A stretch of 64,000 bases of DNA from Legionella sp. W10-070 (GCF_900640175.1 NZ_CAAAJC010000013.1:1-64000), one strand, 5' to 3'; counted from the stretch's first letter, positions 52,998 through 62,532 are shown. Notes: generated by a model from the sequence alone, not told the origin. Program-made: numbers and translations.

Positions 52998-53716
52998 TAG
53001 CCCTCTTTAGGTTGAATTATTATAAGGTTCGCATCATAGGTTAAAACTCCAACCATGATGGCATTGATTAAGCGGTTAGAGCTTACTTTGTAATAATTAT
53101 CGCATGAAATGGGATTTTCTCGATGCGGATCGGCAACGACAATAAGCCTTTTTTTATCATCATAACCGCATAAAACGACAAAATGTCCGCAAGGGGTTCC
53201 ACGAATGTCATCATAAATTGCTTCCCCATGAATGTAACGTTCGCGGGAACTGCGGTAAAGGTAAGTAGCGCTTAAGCCGGTTAGAATAGGAATATTTTGG
53301 GAGAAATACTCCTTAAGTAATTGTACGCTTAAAGTACGAAAACGGACGTCTCCACCCAAAGAAAGGTACTCAATATAGGCTTGGCTTGCTTGAGTAATTG
53401 CTTTGGTTTTTTTATATTTCATTTGTGCCGCAAGCTTTACTTTAAGTAAGTTCTGGCAGGCCGTTTTCTGTTCAAGATCAAACCAGGTTGGATCGAACAG
53501 GTTAAGGTTATTAATATAAATTGTAACTTTAAAGCCATGAAGTAAGGCATGCTTTCCCAGCATAGGAGCTAATGTGCCTCCCGATAAAGAACGCTCCACA
53601 CTTTTGACAACCTCAGCCAGATCAAGCTCTAATCCATAGTAGCGATAAATAGCATGCAGACTGGTCGGACCGCAGGTCTCATCATCAGGTTGTGTATGTA
53701 TTTTCAGATTGATCAT
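52997..53716 (-). CDS. C39-like papain-fold cysteine peptidase
   Basis: A 239-residue protein with catalytic Cys15 in DETCGPTSL, oxyanion Gln9, His178 in PCGHFVVLCGYD and Asp196 in VADPH, which is the complete papain-like set. No signal peptide is present, so it acts in the cytoplasm. C39-like peptidases trim leader peptides in bacteriocin export, but there is no ABC transporter here; together with the ligases next door it may process a peptide substrate or conjugate. It is the first gene of the operon. The family is close to 'peptidase C39 like' (PF11814, from memory). Confidence 0.82.
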   Translation of the reverse strand: MINLKIHTQPDDETCGPTSLHAIYRYYGLELDLAEVVKSVERSLSGGTLAPMLGKHALLHGFKVTIYINNLNLFDPTWFDLEQKTACQNLLKVKLAAQMKYKKTKAITQASQAYIEYLSLGGDVRFRTLSVQLLKEYFSQNIPILTGLSATYLYRSSRERYIHGEAIYDDIRGTPCGHFVVLCGYDDKKRLIVVADPHRENPISCDNYYKVSSNRLINAIMVGVLTYDANLIIIQPKEG

Positions 53717-54021
53717 ATTCGCCTACATACGCTCGAGCAATAAAAGCCTTGTGCAGCTGCTTTATCTTTATTTGTAGGTTATGTGACTCTGGCTTCGGCC
53801 ACTTATATTTACTTATGCGTTAACGTTAGACTCGGAATGGAGGTTTGTCAATTTCTTCTGTTTTTGCTGGGTGCTATTAAAATGGCGGTTGGTGTTAATA
53901 GCAATTTCGCTGGTGCTCCATCTGGGCTTTCAAGGCAAAAATGCAGTTTTAATCTTCCCCGTTTTTACTCGATTGCTGATTAGTGTTTAAGGTCTGTTAT
54001 ACGGCACTTAAGGCCAAAGTA
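53717..54021. other. Operon leader region with repeat B remnant
   Basis: The promoter of the four-gene ligase/peptidase operon should lie here on the minus strand, but I could not identify convincing hexamers. A shortened family B copy occupies 53869-53960, and the family C element begins at 54022. Confidence 0.4.
53869..53960. repeat. Truncated family B element
   Basis: About 92 bases bounded by GGGTGCTATTAAAATGGCGG and ATGCAGTTTTAATCTTCCCC, an imperfect terminal inverted repeat like that of the copy at 45107. It retains TTTCGCTGGTGCTCCATCTGGG from the right internal arm, but the left arm is missing. Confidence 0.6.
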
Positions 54022-54169
54022 CTAGGTTCTGTGTACTTATCTACTATCTTGGCCAAAAAGCCTTGATTTTCTGCGCTCCGATGCTCACATACTTCTATGT
54101 ATGCTCCGCTTCGGTGCTCGCCAATCAAGGCTTTTTGATTCAAGCTAGCGATAAGCACACAGAACCTAG
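54022..54169. repeat. MITE-like element, family C copy 2
   Basis: A 148-base direct repeat of 47329-47476, with perfect 12-base ends CTAGGTTCTGTG and CACAGAACCTAG. Its right-hand 30 bases are read as the last nine codons and stop of the GT87-like gene on the minus strand. Confidence 0.85.
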
Positions 54170-55438
54170 CAAACGGTTAAGAAAACTAAGAAAAGGTATT
54201 AGCAGACCAAATGAAAAAATGATGATGACTGCTGACAGGTAATCAGCGGTCAAGTGATTCTCATTCTTCCCTTTAAGAACCTGCGTCTTATCACTTATAA
54301 GGTAGGCAAGAATCAGCAGCCCATAAAAATAAAAGGAATTAAAGAGAATTCGGTCTATTACCGCTCCCATTTTTTCAGCAGCAATATAAACAAGGGGGAA
54401 ATTGAGGAAAAATAAACTGAGCAACCACAAGAACTTGTTTTGGTTGTTCCCTTTTTTTGTGAAAATGACACTCCAGGTTAATGTGAGGGGAAATATCAGT
54501 AAAGAAAAATAATACAACCAGCCAAAAGGACTCATAAGCAGCATCATCACCAAAGTAAAGCATAAGGGTTGATGATTAATGTGGTTAACCTCTTTATTTA
54601 TTCTTTTCAAATACCACAAGAAAGAAAGTAAAAATAAAATACAATAAATGGCCTGGATAAAAAGCAACACCTGTGATTGATGGCGTCCGTCAATCAGGCG
54701 GAATAAGAAACCGTAAATGGAACCATTCCAGCTATCCCCATACCAGATAACTTTGGACATGATGGAAAAATATTGTAAATAAATGGAGGTACCGTATACC
54801 CAAAAAGGAATCAGCCACAATAATAAAGCGGTCGCTGACATGATAAAAAATACAGCATAACGCTTTTGAATCAATGCATAGATTAACAGCAAACCTGGAA
54901 ACAGTTTGGCTGCAATTAGACTCCCCCATATTATCCCGGATAAACCGTTATAATGTTTAAGGTAAAAATGGTAGCCGGTTATGAGTAAGAACAATAATAC
55001 CGCCCCTAATTGAGCTATTGCAGTATTCATTATCGTGGCAAAGAATGCTAAATAAGCAAGGTATAAATTTAACCTGTTTTGGGCTAGAAAATGAGGTGAA
55101 AAACTATACCTGAAACTAATTTCTGCTCCGATTAAGCCTAAAAGAAAAGAAAGTGCCGACCAGCTGATGAGAGCCACATTATAATTGAATTGAAGCAAAG
55201 GACTGAACAGCATCAATACAATAGGAGGATTTAAATTAGGGGCAATTTTTTTTGCTGTCGGCAGAAAAGTGGCGATCGAAGCCTGATAAGGGTTTTCTCC
55301 ATTTATCAGCATTTTGGCAGCAGAATAGAACGAAACAAAATCTATTCCTTGCAGGGAGGTTAAAATCAGGTAGAACAGTAAGCCATAGGTTAGGCCAATA
55401 ATTAACAGGATAATCAGTTGCCAGCTACGTCGATTCAT
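54140..55438 (-). CDS. GT87-like polyprenyl-phosphate mannosyltransferase (DUF2029)
   Basis: The 432-residue polytopic membrane protein has about 9-11 hydrophobic helices. The first loop carries GIDFVSFYSAAKMLINGENPY, followed by NPPIVLMLFSPL, the pattern of GT87/DUF2029 glycosyltransferases with the catalytic Asp in DFxxFY. Such enzymes transfer mannose or other sugars from a polyprenyl phosphate on the periplasmic side, for surface glycans or glycolipids. The last nine residues (LGSVCLSLA) are encoded by the family C element, so the native C-terminus was probably replaced when it inserted. No adjacent glycan genes were seen. Confidence 0.78.
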   Translation of the reverse strand: MNRRSWQLIILLIIGLTYGLLFYLILTSLQGIDFVSFYSAAKMLINGENPYQASIATFLPTAKKIAPNLNPPIVLMLFSPLLQFNYNVALISWSALSFLLGLIGAEISFRYSFSPHFLAQNRLNLYLAYLAFFATIMNTAIAQLGAVLLFLLITGYHFYLKHYNGLSGIIWGSLIAAKLFPGLLLIYALIQKRYAVFFIMSATALLLWLIPFWVYGTSIYLQYFSIMSKVIWYGDSWNGSIYGFLFRLIDGRHQSQVLLFIQAIYCILFLLSFLWYLKRINKEVNHINHQPLCFTLVMMLLMSPFGWLYYFSLLIFPLTLTWSVIFTKKGNNQNKFLWLLSLFFLNFPLVYIAAEKMGAVIDRILFNSFYFYGLLILAYLISDKTQVLKGKNENHLTADYLSAVIIIFSFGLLIPFLSFLNRLLGSVCLSLA

Positions 55439-55544
55439 TATTTGATTATTATTAAGAAAACATCCTCATTTTAGGGATAAATCAAATTGCAAATCAATGG
55501 TGAAGCGTAATAATTGGACATGCTATTAGAAATGAAGACAGAGC

Positions 55545-56015
55545 CTAGATAACTTTTACTGATAATTCAAGGCTAAAGTTGGCGATTTCTTCCGGATTCT
55601 CAGGATAATTGATGAGCGCCCTGATTGCTATAGGGCTATTGACACGTTGTCCGGTTTGCTTTGATTCTTCTATCATCGCCCGGACTTGTTCTCCTTGTTC
55701 ACAAATAAAATAAACATCGGTTTCAGGACGGCGTATAAACTGGGCCTGGAAGGATTTAAATGCAACTGAAACGTTTAGTTTGGCTCGTTCAGCATGATAG
55801 AAACTATGTAAGCCGCCTGCCAAATCAGCACCAATAGCCAGGGCACCAAAATACATGGAATTCAAATGATTTTTACTGCGTCTTCGCAAGGGAATTTTTG
55901 CCACAATTTCCCTTTCATTGAGTTTGATTAACTTGGGCTTTAAGTGACCAATTAACGGCACCTTAAAATGGCCAAAATAGCAAAGGAAAAACTTAAAACG
56001 TGTTAGAGGGCTCAT
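55545..56015 (-). CDS. DUF4442-type hotdog-fold protein
   Basis: The 156-residue protein resembles DUF4442/YiiD C-terminal hotdog proteins, with RRSKNHLNSMYFGALAIGAD and a later AQFIRRPETDVYFIC. These relate to acyl-CoA thioesterases, but the substrate is not known. Its start overlaps the stop of the BON-domain gene by one base, so the two are probably co-transcribed; whether they cooperate is unclear. Confidence 0.75.
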   Translation of the reverse strand: MSPLTRFKFFLCYFGHFKVPLIGHLKPKLIKLNEREIVAKIPLRRRSKNHLNSMYFGALAIGADLAGGLHSFYHAERAKLNVSVAFKSFQAQFIRRPETDVYFICEQGEQVRAMIEESKQTGQRVNSPIAIRALINYPENPEEIANFSLELSVKVI

Positions 56016-56572
56016 TAAGCCTCCTTGCTGTTAACTTTCAAATTGGAAATAATTTTTTTAACGCCCCGAATAGAACTGACCCGTTTTATGATCGCACTGA
56101 TAGATTTTTCCTGTTTGAGATTCCCTGACAAGGTAACGGTGCCATTATTGGTGGTAGCATTAATTCCAACCAGAGGAATAGACTCATCATCGAGCACCTT
56201 TGCTTTGAGTACAGCCGTTTCCACTTTCGCGGTAATATAAGCGTCGGTGAAGGCGGTATTTACCTGCTTGATTACCAATTCTTCCGTGTCAACTTCCTTT
56301 ACACCATTAGTCATGCTTGCCAGACGCAGCGCTTCAATAAACGCCTGCTTGTTTTTTACGTGGCCTTTGAGGGTAACAATTCCATTATGCGTGGATACGT
56401 ATAATTTTAACGGATTAATATTGGGGTTTTTCGTGAATTTGGCGGTTATTTTGGTGGTAATCACCGAGTCGCCTAATTCTTGCTCAATCTCCTTAAGATT
56501 ACCGTCTGCATGAGCATAGCTGACAATAAAAATAAGCAGGAAACCGACTAACAAACTGAATGATGCCCGCAT
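56015..56572 (-). CDS. Periplasmic protein with two BON domains (OsmY-like)
   Basis: The 185-residue protein has a signal peptide (MRASFSLLVGFLLIFIVSYAHA) and two BON domains, at about residues 33-105 and 108-182. Each shows the pattern ITxK(I/V)...V.......NGTVTL.G.......A......VxGVK.V.....V: first ITTKITAKF...HNGIVTLKGHV, then ITAKVETAV...NNGTVTLSGNL. BON proteins bind the envelope and often respond to osmotic or envelope stress. It is the first gene of a two-gene operon with the hotdog gene. Confidence 0.88.
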   Translation of the reverse strand: MRASFSLLVGFLLIFIVSYAHADGNLKEIEQELGDSVITTKITAKFTKNPNINPLKLYVSTHNGIVTLKGHVKNKQAFIEALRLASMTNGVKEVDTEELVIKQVNTAFTDAYITAKVETAVLKAKVLDDESIPLVGINATTNNGTVTLSGNLKQEKSISAIIKRVSSIRGVKKIISNLKVNSKEA

Positions 56573-56720
56573 ATTATCTATCTACTGAGAAAACATGAAA
56601 AACAGTATAGCATTTTTAGTTTTTATACCAAATGGATTTAAATTATTTTACAGAAAATTGATAATTAAGGTTATCGCTTGTTTTAGGCTAAATAAGGGAT
56701 GTTATTTAAGCCAAATCAGT

Positions 56721-57158
56721 TTAATTTTTCACTATATTAATGCTTTGAATAAGATAGGGCGGATTGTTGGCTTTAATAACAATTACGGAAAAACCAAGTG
56801 TCATGTTAAGTTCGTGCAAAGCAAAAGATTGATTGATACGCCAGTATTTTATTCCAGAAAAAACGCCTTCATCGCTAATAGTGGCCGGTGTCAGTGGATA
56901 GGGGTTCAATGTTAATTTTCTATTTCTTATCTCTTGAATTTCACTGCTAAAGAATCCGCTTAGTGCCTCCCAAGCATTGTTGGTGTAATTTCTGCGAATT
57001 GATAATAAATCATTGGCCGTTCGGTCGTATTTAGCGGACAGGGTGGCAAGAAGCACTTGCTGTGTCCAGGCAGTGACTTCGGTATTGTCAGCATGGCTAA
57101 CATGGGGGGTAACCAGGATGGTTATTAAAATTATCCGCAAGAGTTGAGTTAATTTCAT
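56721..57158 (-). CDS. IcmL/DotI-like periplasmic protein
   Basis: This 145-residue protein has a cleavable-looking signal peptide (MKLTQLLRIILITILVTPHVSHA) followed by VTAWTQQVLLATLSAKYD, the typical opening of the IcmL/DotI (TraM-like) periplasmic domain, and the later GVFSGIKYWRINQSF and FSVIVIKANNPPY strands. DotI/IcmL sit in the inner membrane part of the Dot/Icm secretion complex. This copy lacks a membrane anchor apart from the signal and stands alone, so it is a stand-alone paralogue of the kind common in Legionella rather than the icm locus gene. Confidence 0.75.
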   Translation of the reverse strand: MKLTQLLRIILITILVTPHVSHADNTEVTAWTQQVLLATLSAKYDRTANDLLSIRRNYTNNAWEALSGFFSSEIQEIRNRKLTLNPYPLTPATISDEGVFSGIKYWRINQSFALHELNMTLGFSVIVIKANNPPYLIQSINIVKN

Positions 57159-57349
57159 GGTACTGTCCTTATAAGTTGACCCTCAATCCTTGAAGTGCTG
57201 ATTTATGACCGGAAAACTGGTTCGTCTTTATCAGCAGTACATGTCTATAAAAATGGTATGGGTACTATAGTGATGGAGCGTGTTCTCCAGCTAATAATCA
57301 TTTGTTTAAAAAGTATAGCAGAGTTATAATCTGGTTTTTTTTGAGTCAA

Positions 57350-60181
57350 ATGGCTATGCAGTATATTAGTATTCGCGGAGCAAAAACGCATAACCTGAAG
57401 AATGTTGATATTGAGATTCCTCGTAATCGATTAACAGTGATTACCGGACTTTCCGGTTCAGGAAAATCCTCGTTGGCATTTGATACACTGTATGCAGAGG
57501 GTCAGCGTCGTTATGTTGAATCGCTTTCTGCCTATGCCCGCCAATTCCTGTCGATGATGGAGAAACCAGAAGTTGATTCAATTGAAGGTTTATCGCCTGC
57601 CATTTCAATTGAGCAAAAAGCAACGTCCCATAATCCGCGCTCAACGGTGGGCACCATTACCGAGATTTATGATTATCTTAGATTGCTATTTGCCCGCGTA
57701 GGTGAGCCGCGATGTCCGCGGCATGGGGGCAGTTTGCATGCCCAAACGATTAGCCAGATGGTCGATCAGGTATTGGCGATGCCTGAAGGAAGCAAGGCAA
57801 TGATCCTTGCTCCGGTAATACGTGAGCGAAAAGGTGAACATGTCCAGCTTTTACAGCAGTTACAGGCGCAGGGTTACGTGCGGGCGCGTATAGATGGCGA
57901 GATATATGAACTGGATGCCCCCCCTAAGTTAACCCTAAGACAAAAACATACCATTGAAGTGGTGGTTGATCGCTTCAAAGTACGAAATGACTTAACTCAG
58001 CGATTAAGTGAATCATTTGAAAATGCATTGAACCTTGCTGACGGCTTGGCTATCGTTGCGCCAGTTGATGCTGCTGAATTTGAAGAAATGGTATTTTCCT
58101 CAAAATTTGCTTGCTCTGAATGTGGTTATAGCCTAAGTGAATTGGAACCGAGGCTTTTTTCTTTTAATAACCCGATGGGGGCTTGCCCTTCCTGTGATGG
58201 GTTGGGGGTTAGTCAGTTTTTTGACCCGCAGCGGGTAGTGCATGATCCAACGGCAAGCCTGGCTGATGGGGCTGTTCGTGGTTGGGATAGAAAAACCACT
58301 TATTATTACCCCATGCTTGAATCATTGGCGGGTCATTTTGATTTTGATATAGAAACCCCTTTTTGTGATCTTCCGGAAAAGATACAGCAACTCATTCTCT
58401 ATGGAAGTGGGAAAGAGCTGATTGAATTTAATTACCAACGACCGCACGGGGGCTTTACTTCCAAGACTCATGCATTTGAAGGAATTATTGCCAATATGCA
58501 GCGTCGTTATCGTGAGTCCGATTCTTCTCTGGTCAGAGAGGAGTTAGCTAAATACTTATCCTCCCGACCCTGTGATGTCTGTCAGGGTGCCCGCTTGCGG
58601 GAAGAAGCCAGATATGTGTTTGTTGATAATAAAAACCTGCCGGAAATTACCGCTTATTCTATTGAAAAGGCCTATGATTTTTTTAAGACCTTACATTTAA
58701 CGGGTTATCGCGGTGAAATCGCGGAAAAAATAAACAAGGAAATCGTTGAGCGCTTAGGGTTTTTAGTTAATGTAGGTCTGGAATATTTATCCCTGGATCG
58801 TAGTGCGGAAACCTTATCAGGGGGGGAGGCACAACGTATTCGTTTGGCGAGCCAAATTGGTTCTGGCCTGGTTGGCGTCATGTATATTCTCGATGAACCG
58901 TCCATTGGCCTGCACCAACGTGATAATGAACGATTGCTTAAGACCCTGCTTCATTTGCGTGACTTGGGGAATAGCGTTATTGTGGTGGAGCATGATGAAG
59001 ATGCTATTCGTGCTGCGGATTTTGTGCTGGATATTGGGCCTGGGGCGGGGGTTCATGGTGGGGAGATTGTTGCCAGTGGTTCCCCTGAAGATATCATGGC
59101 CAATAAGGGTTCTCTTACCGGCCAATATCTTGCCGGCATTGAGTCTATTGCGGTTCCCGCAAACCGTTATCCTGTTGATAAAAAAAGAATGCTGCACCTG
59201 ATTGGAGTTAGTTGCAATAATCTGGACAATGTAAATGTCAGTATTCCTCTGGGGCTTATTACCTGTGTGACCGGGGTTTCCGGATCTGGTAAATCAAGTT
59301 TAATTAATGACACCTTATATCCTGTCGCTGCGAATAAACTGAATCGTGCCAGCCTCCTCACTCCAGGAAAAGTTAATGAACTCCAGGGATTAGAGCGTTG
59401 CGATAAGGTGATTGATATTGATCAAAGTCCTATTGGCCGAACGCCCCGCTCAAATCCGGCAACCTATACAGGGATATTCACGCCCATCCGCGAGCTGTTT
59501 TCGGCGACTCCTGAGGCGCGTGCGCGTGGTTATCAGCCAGGACGGTTTAGTTTTAATGTCCGGGGCGGCCGTTGCGAAGCCTGTCAGGGGGATGGCATGA
59601 TTAAGGTGGAAATGCATTTTCTGCCTGATATATATGTGGCTTGTGATGTTTGCAAAGGGAAGCGTTATAATCGAGAAACGTTGGAGATTCAATATAAAGG
59701 CAAAAACATCCACGAAATTCTGCAAATGACTGTCGAAGATGCGCGAAATTTTTTTGATGCTGTTCCCATCCTGGCAAGAAAATGCCAAACCTTGATTGAC
59801 GTGGGTTTGTCCTATATCCGCCTGGGACAAAGCGCAACCACCTTATCAGGCGGTGAGGCGCAACGTATCAAGCTTGCCCGTGAACTATCCAGAAGAGACA
59901 CTGGCAATACCCTATATATTCTTGATGAACCGACTACCGGGTTGCATTTTCATGATATCAAACAGTTACTTAATGTGTTATTTCGTCTGCGTGAGCACGG
60001 GAATACCATTATTATCATTGAACATAATCTTGATGTGATTAAAACAGCAGACTGGATTATTGATCTTGGCCCTGAAGGAGGCAGTAAGGGAGGACAAATC
60101 ATTGTAACTGGAACACCGGAGGAAGTGGCTCATTGCCAATATTCCTATACCGGACAGTTTTTAAAGCCATTGGTTAGCTAG
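57350..60181 (+). CDS. uvrA: UvrABC system protein A
   Basis: UvrA of about 943 residues, the damage-recognition ATPase of nucleotide excision repair. It has two ABC modules, each with Walker A ([16 protein letters not shown] and [12 protein letters not shown]) and signature LSGGEAQRI (twice), and two zinc-binding regions ([10 protein letters not shown]...CPSCDG and CEACQGDG...CDVCKG). The frame is open further upstream to 57302, but the conserved start is [16 protein letters not shown], so the ATG at 57350 (or 57356) is likely. The stop TAG is part of the CTAG/terminal repeat of the family A element that follows. Confidence 0.97.
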   Translation: MAMQYISIRGAKTHNLKNVDIEIPRNRLTVITGLSGSGKSSLAFDTLYAEGQRRYVESLSAYARQFLSMMEKPEVDSIEGLSPAISIEQKATSHNPRSTVGTITEIYDYLRLLFARVGEPRCPRHGGSLHAQTISQMVDQVLAMPEGSKAMILAPVIRERKGEHVQLLQQLQAQGYVRARIDGEIYELDAPPKLTLRQKHTIEVVVDRFKVRNDLTQRLSESFENALNLADGLAIVAPVDAAEFEEMVFSSKFACSECGYSLSELEPRLFSFNNPMGACPSCDGLGVSQFFDPQRVVHDPTASLADGAVRGWDRKTTYYYPMLESLAGHFDFDIETPFCDLPEKIQQLILYGSGKELIEFNYQRPHGGFTSKTHAFEGIIANMQRRYRESDSSLVREELAKYLSSRPCDVCQGARLREEARYVFVDNKNLPEITAYSIEKAYDFFKTLHLTGYRGEIAEKINKEIVERLGFLVNVGLEYLSLDRSAETLSGGEAQRIRLASQIGSGLVGVMYILDEPSIGLHQRDNERLLKTLLHLRDLGNSVIVVEHDEDAIRAADFVLDIGPGAGVHGGEIVASGSPEDIMANKGSLTGQYLAGIESIAVPANRYPVDKKRMLHLIGVSCNNLDNVNVSIPLGLITCVTGVSGSGKSSLINDTLYPVAANKLNRASLLTPGKVNELQGLERCDKVIDIDQSPIGRTPRSNPATYTGIFTPIRELFSATPEARARGYQPGRFSFNVRGGRCEACQGDGMIKVEMHFLPDIYVACDVCKGKRYNRETLEIQYKGKNIHEILQMTVEDARNFFDAVPILARKCQTLIDVGLSYIRLGQSATTLSGGEAQRIKLARELSRRDTGNTLYILDEPTTGLHFHDIKQLLNVLFRLREHGNTIIIIEHNLDVIKTADWIIDLGPEGGSKGGQIIVTGTPEEVAHCQYSYTGQFLKPLVS

Positions 60182-60353
60182 TACCGTTTCCATTTAGTTT
60201 TGACAGGTTGTCTTGTGCAAATTGTTCTGTTTCTTGTCATCCCCGCGAAGGCGGGGATCGATGCAGGATATAGCACGGAGCGCCTTAAAAATGGATTGCC
60301 GCCTTTGCGGGAATGACAAACAACCTGTCAAAACTAAATGGAAACGGTACTAG
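60178..60353 (+). repeat. MITE-like palindromic element, family A copy 2
   Basis: A 176-base element with perfect 34-base terminal inverted repeats (60178-60211 and 60320-60353), starting CTAGTACCGTTTCC and ending GGAAACGGTACTAG. The internal part contains ATCCCCGCGAAGGCGGGGAT and a partner arm GCCTTTGCGGGAATGAC. It is the inverted counterpart of 24689-24862. Its left CTAG supplies the stop codon of uvrA. Confidence 0.88.
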
Positions 60354-60372
60354 TACATTTTAGCAGAGAAAG

Positions 60373-60401
60373 TAAGGCGCTTTAAAGCGCCTTATTTTCT
60401 A
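60373..60401. terminator. Bidirectional rho-independent-type terminator
   Basis: The perfect 22-base palindrome TAAGGCGCTTTAAAGCGCCTTA is followed by TTTTCT on the plus strand. It lies between uvrA and the convergent peroxidase gene and can stop transcription from both. Confidence 0.75.
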
Positions 60402-60405
60402 AAAT

Positions 60406-61812
60406 TTAGAGTGCTTTCATGAAGCTGGTCAGATCGGCTTTTTCTTGCTCATTTAATTGTAGCTGCATGATAAGATTAAAGAACTCTACCGTATCTTCCA
60501 GGGTCAAAAGACGTCCGTCATGTAGATAAGGAGGAGAATCTTTTATCCCTCTTAAGGGGAATGTTTTAATCGACCCATCCCCGATTGCTTTCATATTATT
60601 TACCATGACAGGATTAAAGAAGCGTTCTGTTTGCAGGTTGTGCATTAAATTATCAGTATAGTAGGGAGGCACATGGCAAATGGCACATTTTGCCTTGCCA
60701 AAAAATAACTCTTCCCCCCTTAGCTCGGCCTCCGAGGCTTTAGTAGGATCCAGTCTGCCGGTAATGTCTAATTTTGGAGCAGGAGGGAAATCAAGTAACT
60801 CCTGGAATTCGGCCATAAACTGAACCTGGCTGCCACGCTCAAGAATATTGACCCCTTTTTTGGTGGCTATTACCGGATCCCCATCAAAATAGGCGGCACG
60901 TTGCTCAAATTCAGTAAAATCTTCCACATTTTTAAGTGCACGCTGAGATCCAAACAGGCGTTGGATATTCACCCCTCTTAAGGTGGGTGTATCAATCCGA
61001 TGGCGAATTTCTTGTGGGCGGATATCGCCTACCAGGTGTGTTGCTGCATTGGTGTGACCGTTAGCATGACAATCGAAACAGGCAACGCCACGGCTTGGTG
61101 CTTTTGAGCGACGATCATCGGTTTGGTTGAATTGCTGCTGAGGGAATGGGGTTACCAGCAGTCTTAAACCCTCCAGTTGTTTAGGATTAAGAATACCATT
61201 GAATAACTCAAAGAAGTTATTAATGGTAACTAGTTTACCTTGTGAAACATCACCAAGGTCAGGACGGGTAGTTAAAAAAATGGCAGCGGGAAATTCGGGT
61301 AAGAAATGATCAGGCAAATCAAAATCCAAATCAAATCGGGTCAAATCCCGGTTTTCCTGTTGATTGATTTCATCAATCGCAAATTTTGGAAAAAGCATCC
61401 CGCCTTCAGGATGATTGGGGTGCGGCAGAGGTAAGAAACCCTGAGGGTACAGACCTTTTTCTTTGATTTCCTCAGGGGACATTTTACCTAACATCTCCCA
61501 GCTCATCCCCGCTGGTAATTTTACCCGCACTCCTTCTTGAATAGGTTTTCCTCTTGACATTTTGGTATCGTTAGAAGGCTTATTGCTCAGGTCATAGCGT
61601 TGTTCAAGCAATTCTTTTTGTCGGTTGTTGATGGTTTGCCTTTCTGCACTCATGCGCTCCAGAATAGTTTGAAACGTTTCTTTGATAACGACAGGCATAT
61701 AACTTGACGGTGGGAGTTCAGTGGCCGCTTGGGCAGCTGGTGAAGCTTCCGTAGCAAGAGCAGAAGAGACGGTACAGGAAAAGACAGCTAACCATAAGGC
61801 TTTCTTCAGCAT
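60406..61812 (-). CDS. Exported di-haem cytochrome c peroxidase/MauG-like protein
   Basis: The protein of about 468 residues has a signal peptide (MLKKALWLAVFSCTVSSALA) and two CxxCH haem-binding motifs, CFDCHANGH and CAICHVPPY, plus TPTLRGVN and FPLRGIKDSPPYLHDG before the C-terminal distal part, as in di-haem peroxidases. It would reduce hydrogen peroxide or oxidise a partner in the periplasm. The N-terminal about 170 residues, rich in Pro/Glu/Gln, are longer than in classical CcpA. Start candidates are 61812 (MLKK) and 61824 (MDFT); the former begins the signal peptide. Confidence 0.82.
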   Translation of the reverse strand: MLKKALWLAVFSCTVSSALATEASPAAQAATELPPSSYMPVVIKETFQTILERMSAERQTINNRQKELLEQRYDLSNKPSNDTKMSRGKPIQEGVRVKLPAGMSWEMLGKMSPEEIKEKGLYPQGFLPLPHPNHPEGGMLFPKFAIDEINQQENRDLTRFDLDFDLPDHFLPEFPAAIFLTTRPDLGDVSQGKLVTINNFFELFNGILNPKQLEGLRLLVTPFPQQQFNQTDDRRSKAPSRGVACFDCHANGHTNAATHLVGDIRPQEIRHRIDTPTLRGVNIQRLFGSQRALKNVEDFTEFEQRAAYFDGDPVIATKKGVNILERGSQVQFMAEFQELLDFPPAPKLDITGRLDPTKASEAELRGEELFFGKAKCAICHVPPYYTDNLMHNLQTERFFNPVMVNNMKAIGDGSIKTFPLRGIKDSPPYLHDGRLLTLEDTVEFFNLIMQLQLNEQEKADLTSFMKAL

Positions 61813-61883
61813 GGTGAAATCCATTTTCTATATATAAAGTTAATTTCATCATAAATAACTTATATTTCCATTTCAATATCTGT

Positions 61884-61913
61884 TTGCTTTTTACTTTGCT
61901 TTAGCGCTATAAC
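61884..61913 (+). promoter_or_regulatory. Sigma-70-type promoter for lemA-htpX
   Basis: TTGCTT (61884-61889), an 18-base spacer and TATAAC (61908-61913) fit a moderate sigma-70 promoter. GGAGG at about 61919 and AAGGAAG at about 61930 precede the ATG at 61943. Confidence 0.45.
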
Positions 61914-61942
61914 TTATGGGAGGTAACAAAAGGAAGAAATAA

Positions 61943-62524
61943 ATGACTACGCTTCTTATTGCAATTTTAATTATTTTGGCTTTGGCTTTTTTTTGGTCTA
62001 TCGGAATCTTTAACAGCTTAATTGGCCTTATTGAGGCTATCAACAACAATAAAAAGCAAATTGATATCCAACTGGATCGCCGTTTCAAAGTTTTTGAATC
62101 ATTAATTGAGACAGTAAAAAAGTATATGGACTATGAGAAAACGACCCTGAAAGATGTTGTTGCTTTACGAAATCAGGCACAGGCCGCCAAGGCTGCCGGT
62201 GATGAGAACGCTCGTATTGCTGCGGAAAATGGTATTTCGCAAATTGCTTCGGGCTTGAATGTTGTCTTTGAACAATATCCTGATTTGAAGGCTAATACCA
62301 ATGCACTGCAGCTACAAGAAGAAATTGTGAATACGGAAAACAAGCTGTCTTATGCCAAACAAGCTTACAATGATAGCGTGGAACGCTATTATGCAAAAAA
62401 GAAATCATTCTTTGAATCCATGGTCGTAGGGTTTTTTTCAAGTAAACTGGATAAGGAGTTTGCTTACTGGTCGCTTCCTGAAGAGCAGGTCAAGGTACGG
62501 GAAGATTATACTGTTAAATTCTGA
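61943..62524 (+). CDS. lemA: LemA family protein
   Basis: The 193-residue protein has one N-terminal membrane helix (LLIAILIILALAFFW) and a helical cytoplasmic or periplasmic body with the LemA signature: FNSLIGLIEAINNNKKQID, IQLDRRFKVFESLIE, LRNQAQAAK, and VNTENKLSYAKQAYNDSVERY. It is typically encoded beside an HtpX-like protease, as here (8 bases apart), suggesting a joint role at the membrane in stress or proteolysis. Its exact function is not established. Confidence 0.9.
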   Translation: MTTLLIAILIILALAFFWSIGIFNSLIGLIEAINNNKKQIDIQLDRRFKVFESLIETVKKYMDYEKTTLKDVVALRNQAQAAKAAGDENARIAAENGISQIASGLNVVFEQYPDLKANTNALQLQEEIVNTENKLSYAKQAYNDSVERYYAKKKSFFESMVVGFFSSKLDKEFAYWSLPEEQVKVREDYTVKF

Positions 62525-62532
62525 GCATAATT

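Noticed and set aside
52997-53716. Bacteriocin maturation peptidase
   Set aside because: No ABC transporter domains or precursor peptide genes with a double-glycine leader were seen next to it.
57302-57349. Upstream extension of uvrA to 57302
   Set aside because: The added residues are hydrophobic and unlike UvrA N-termini; the conserved start [15 protein letters not shown] begins directly after the ATG at 57350 or 57356.
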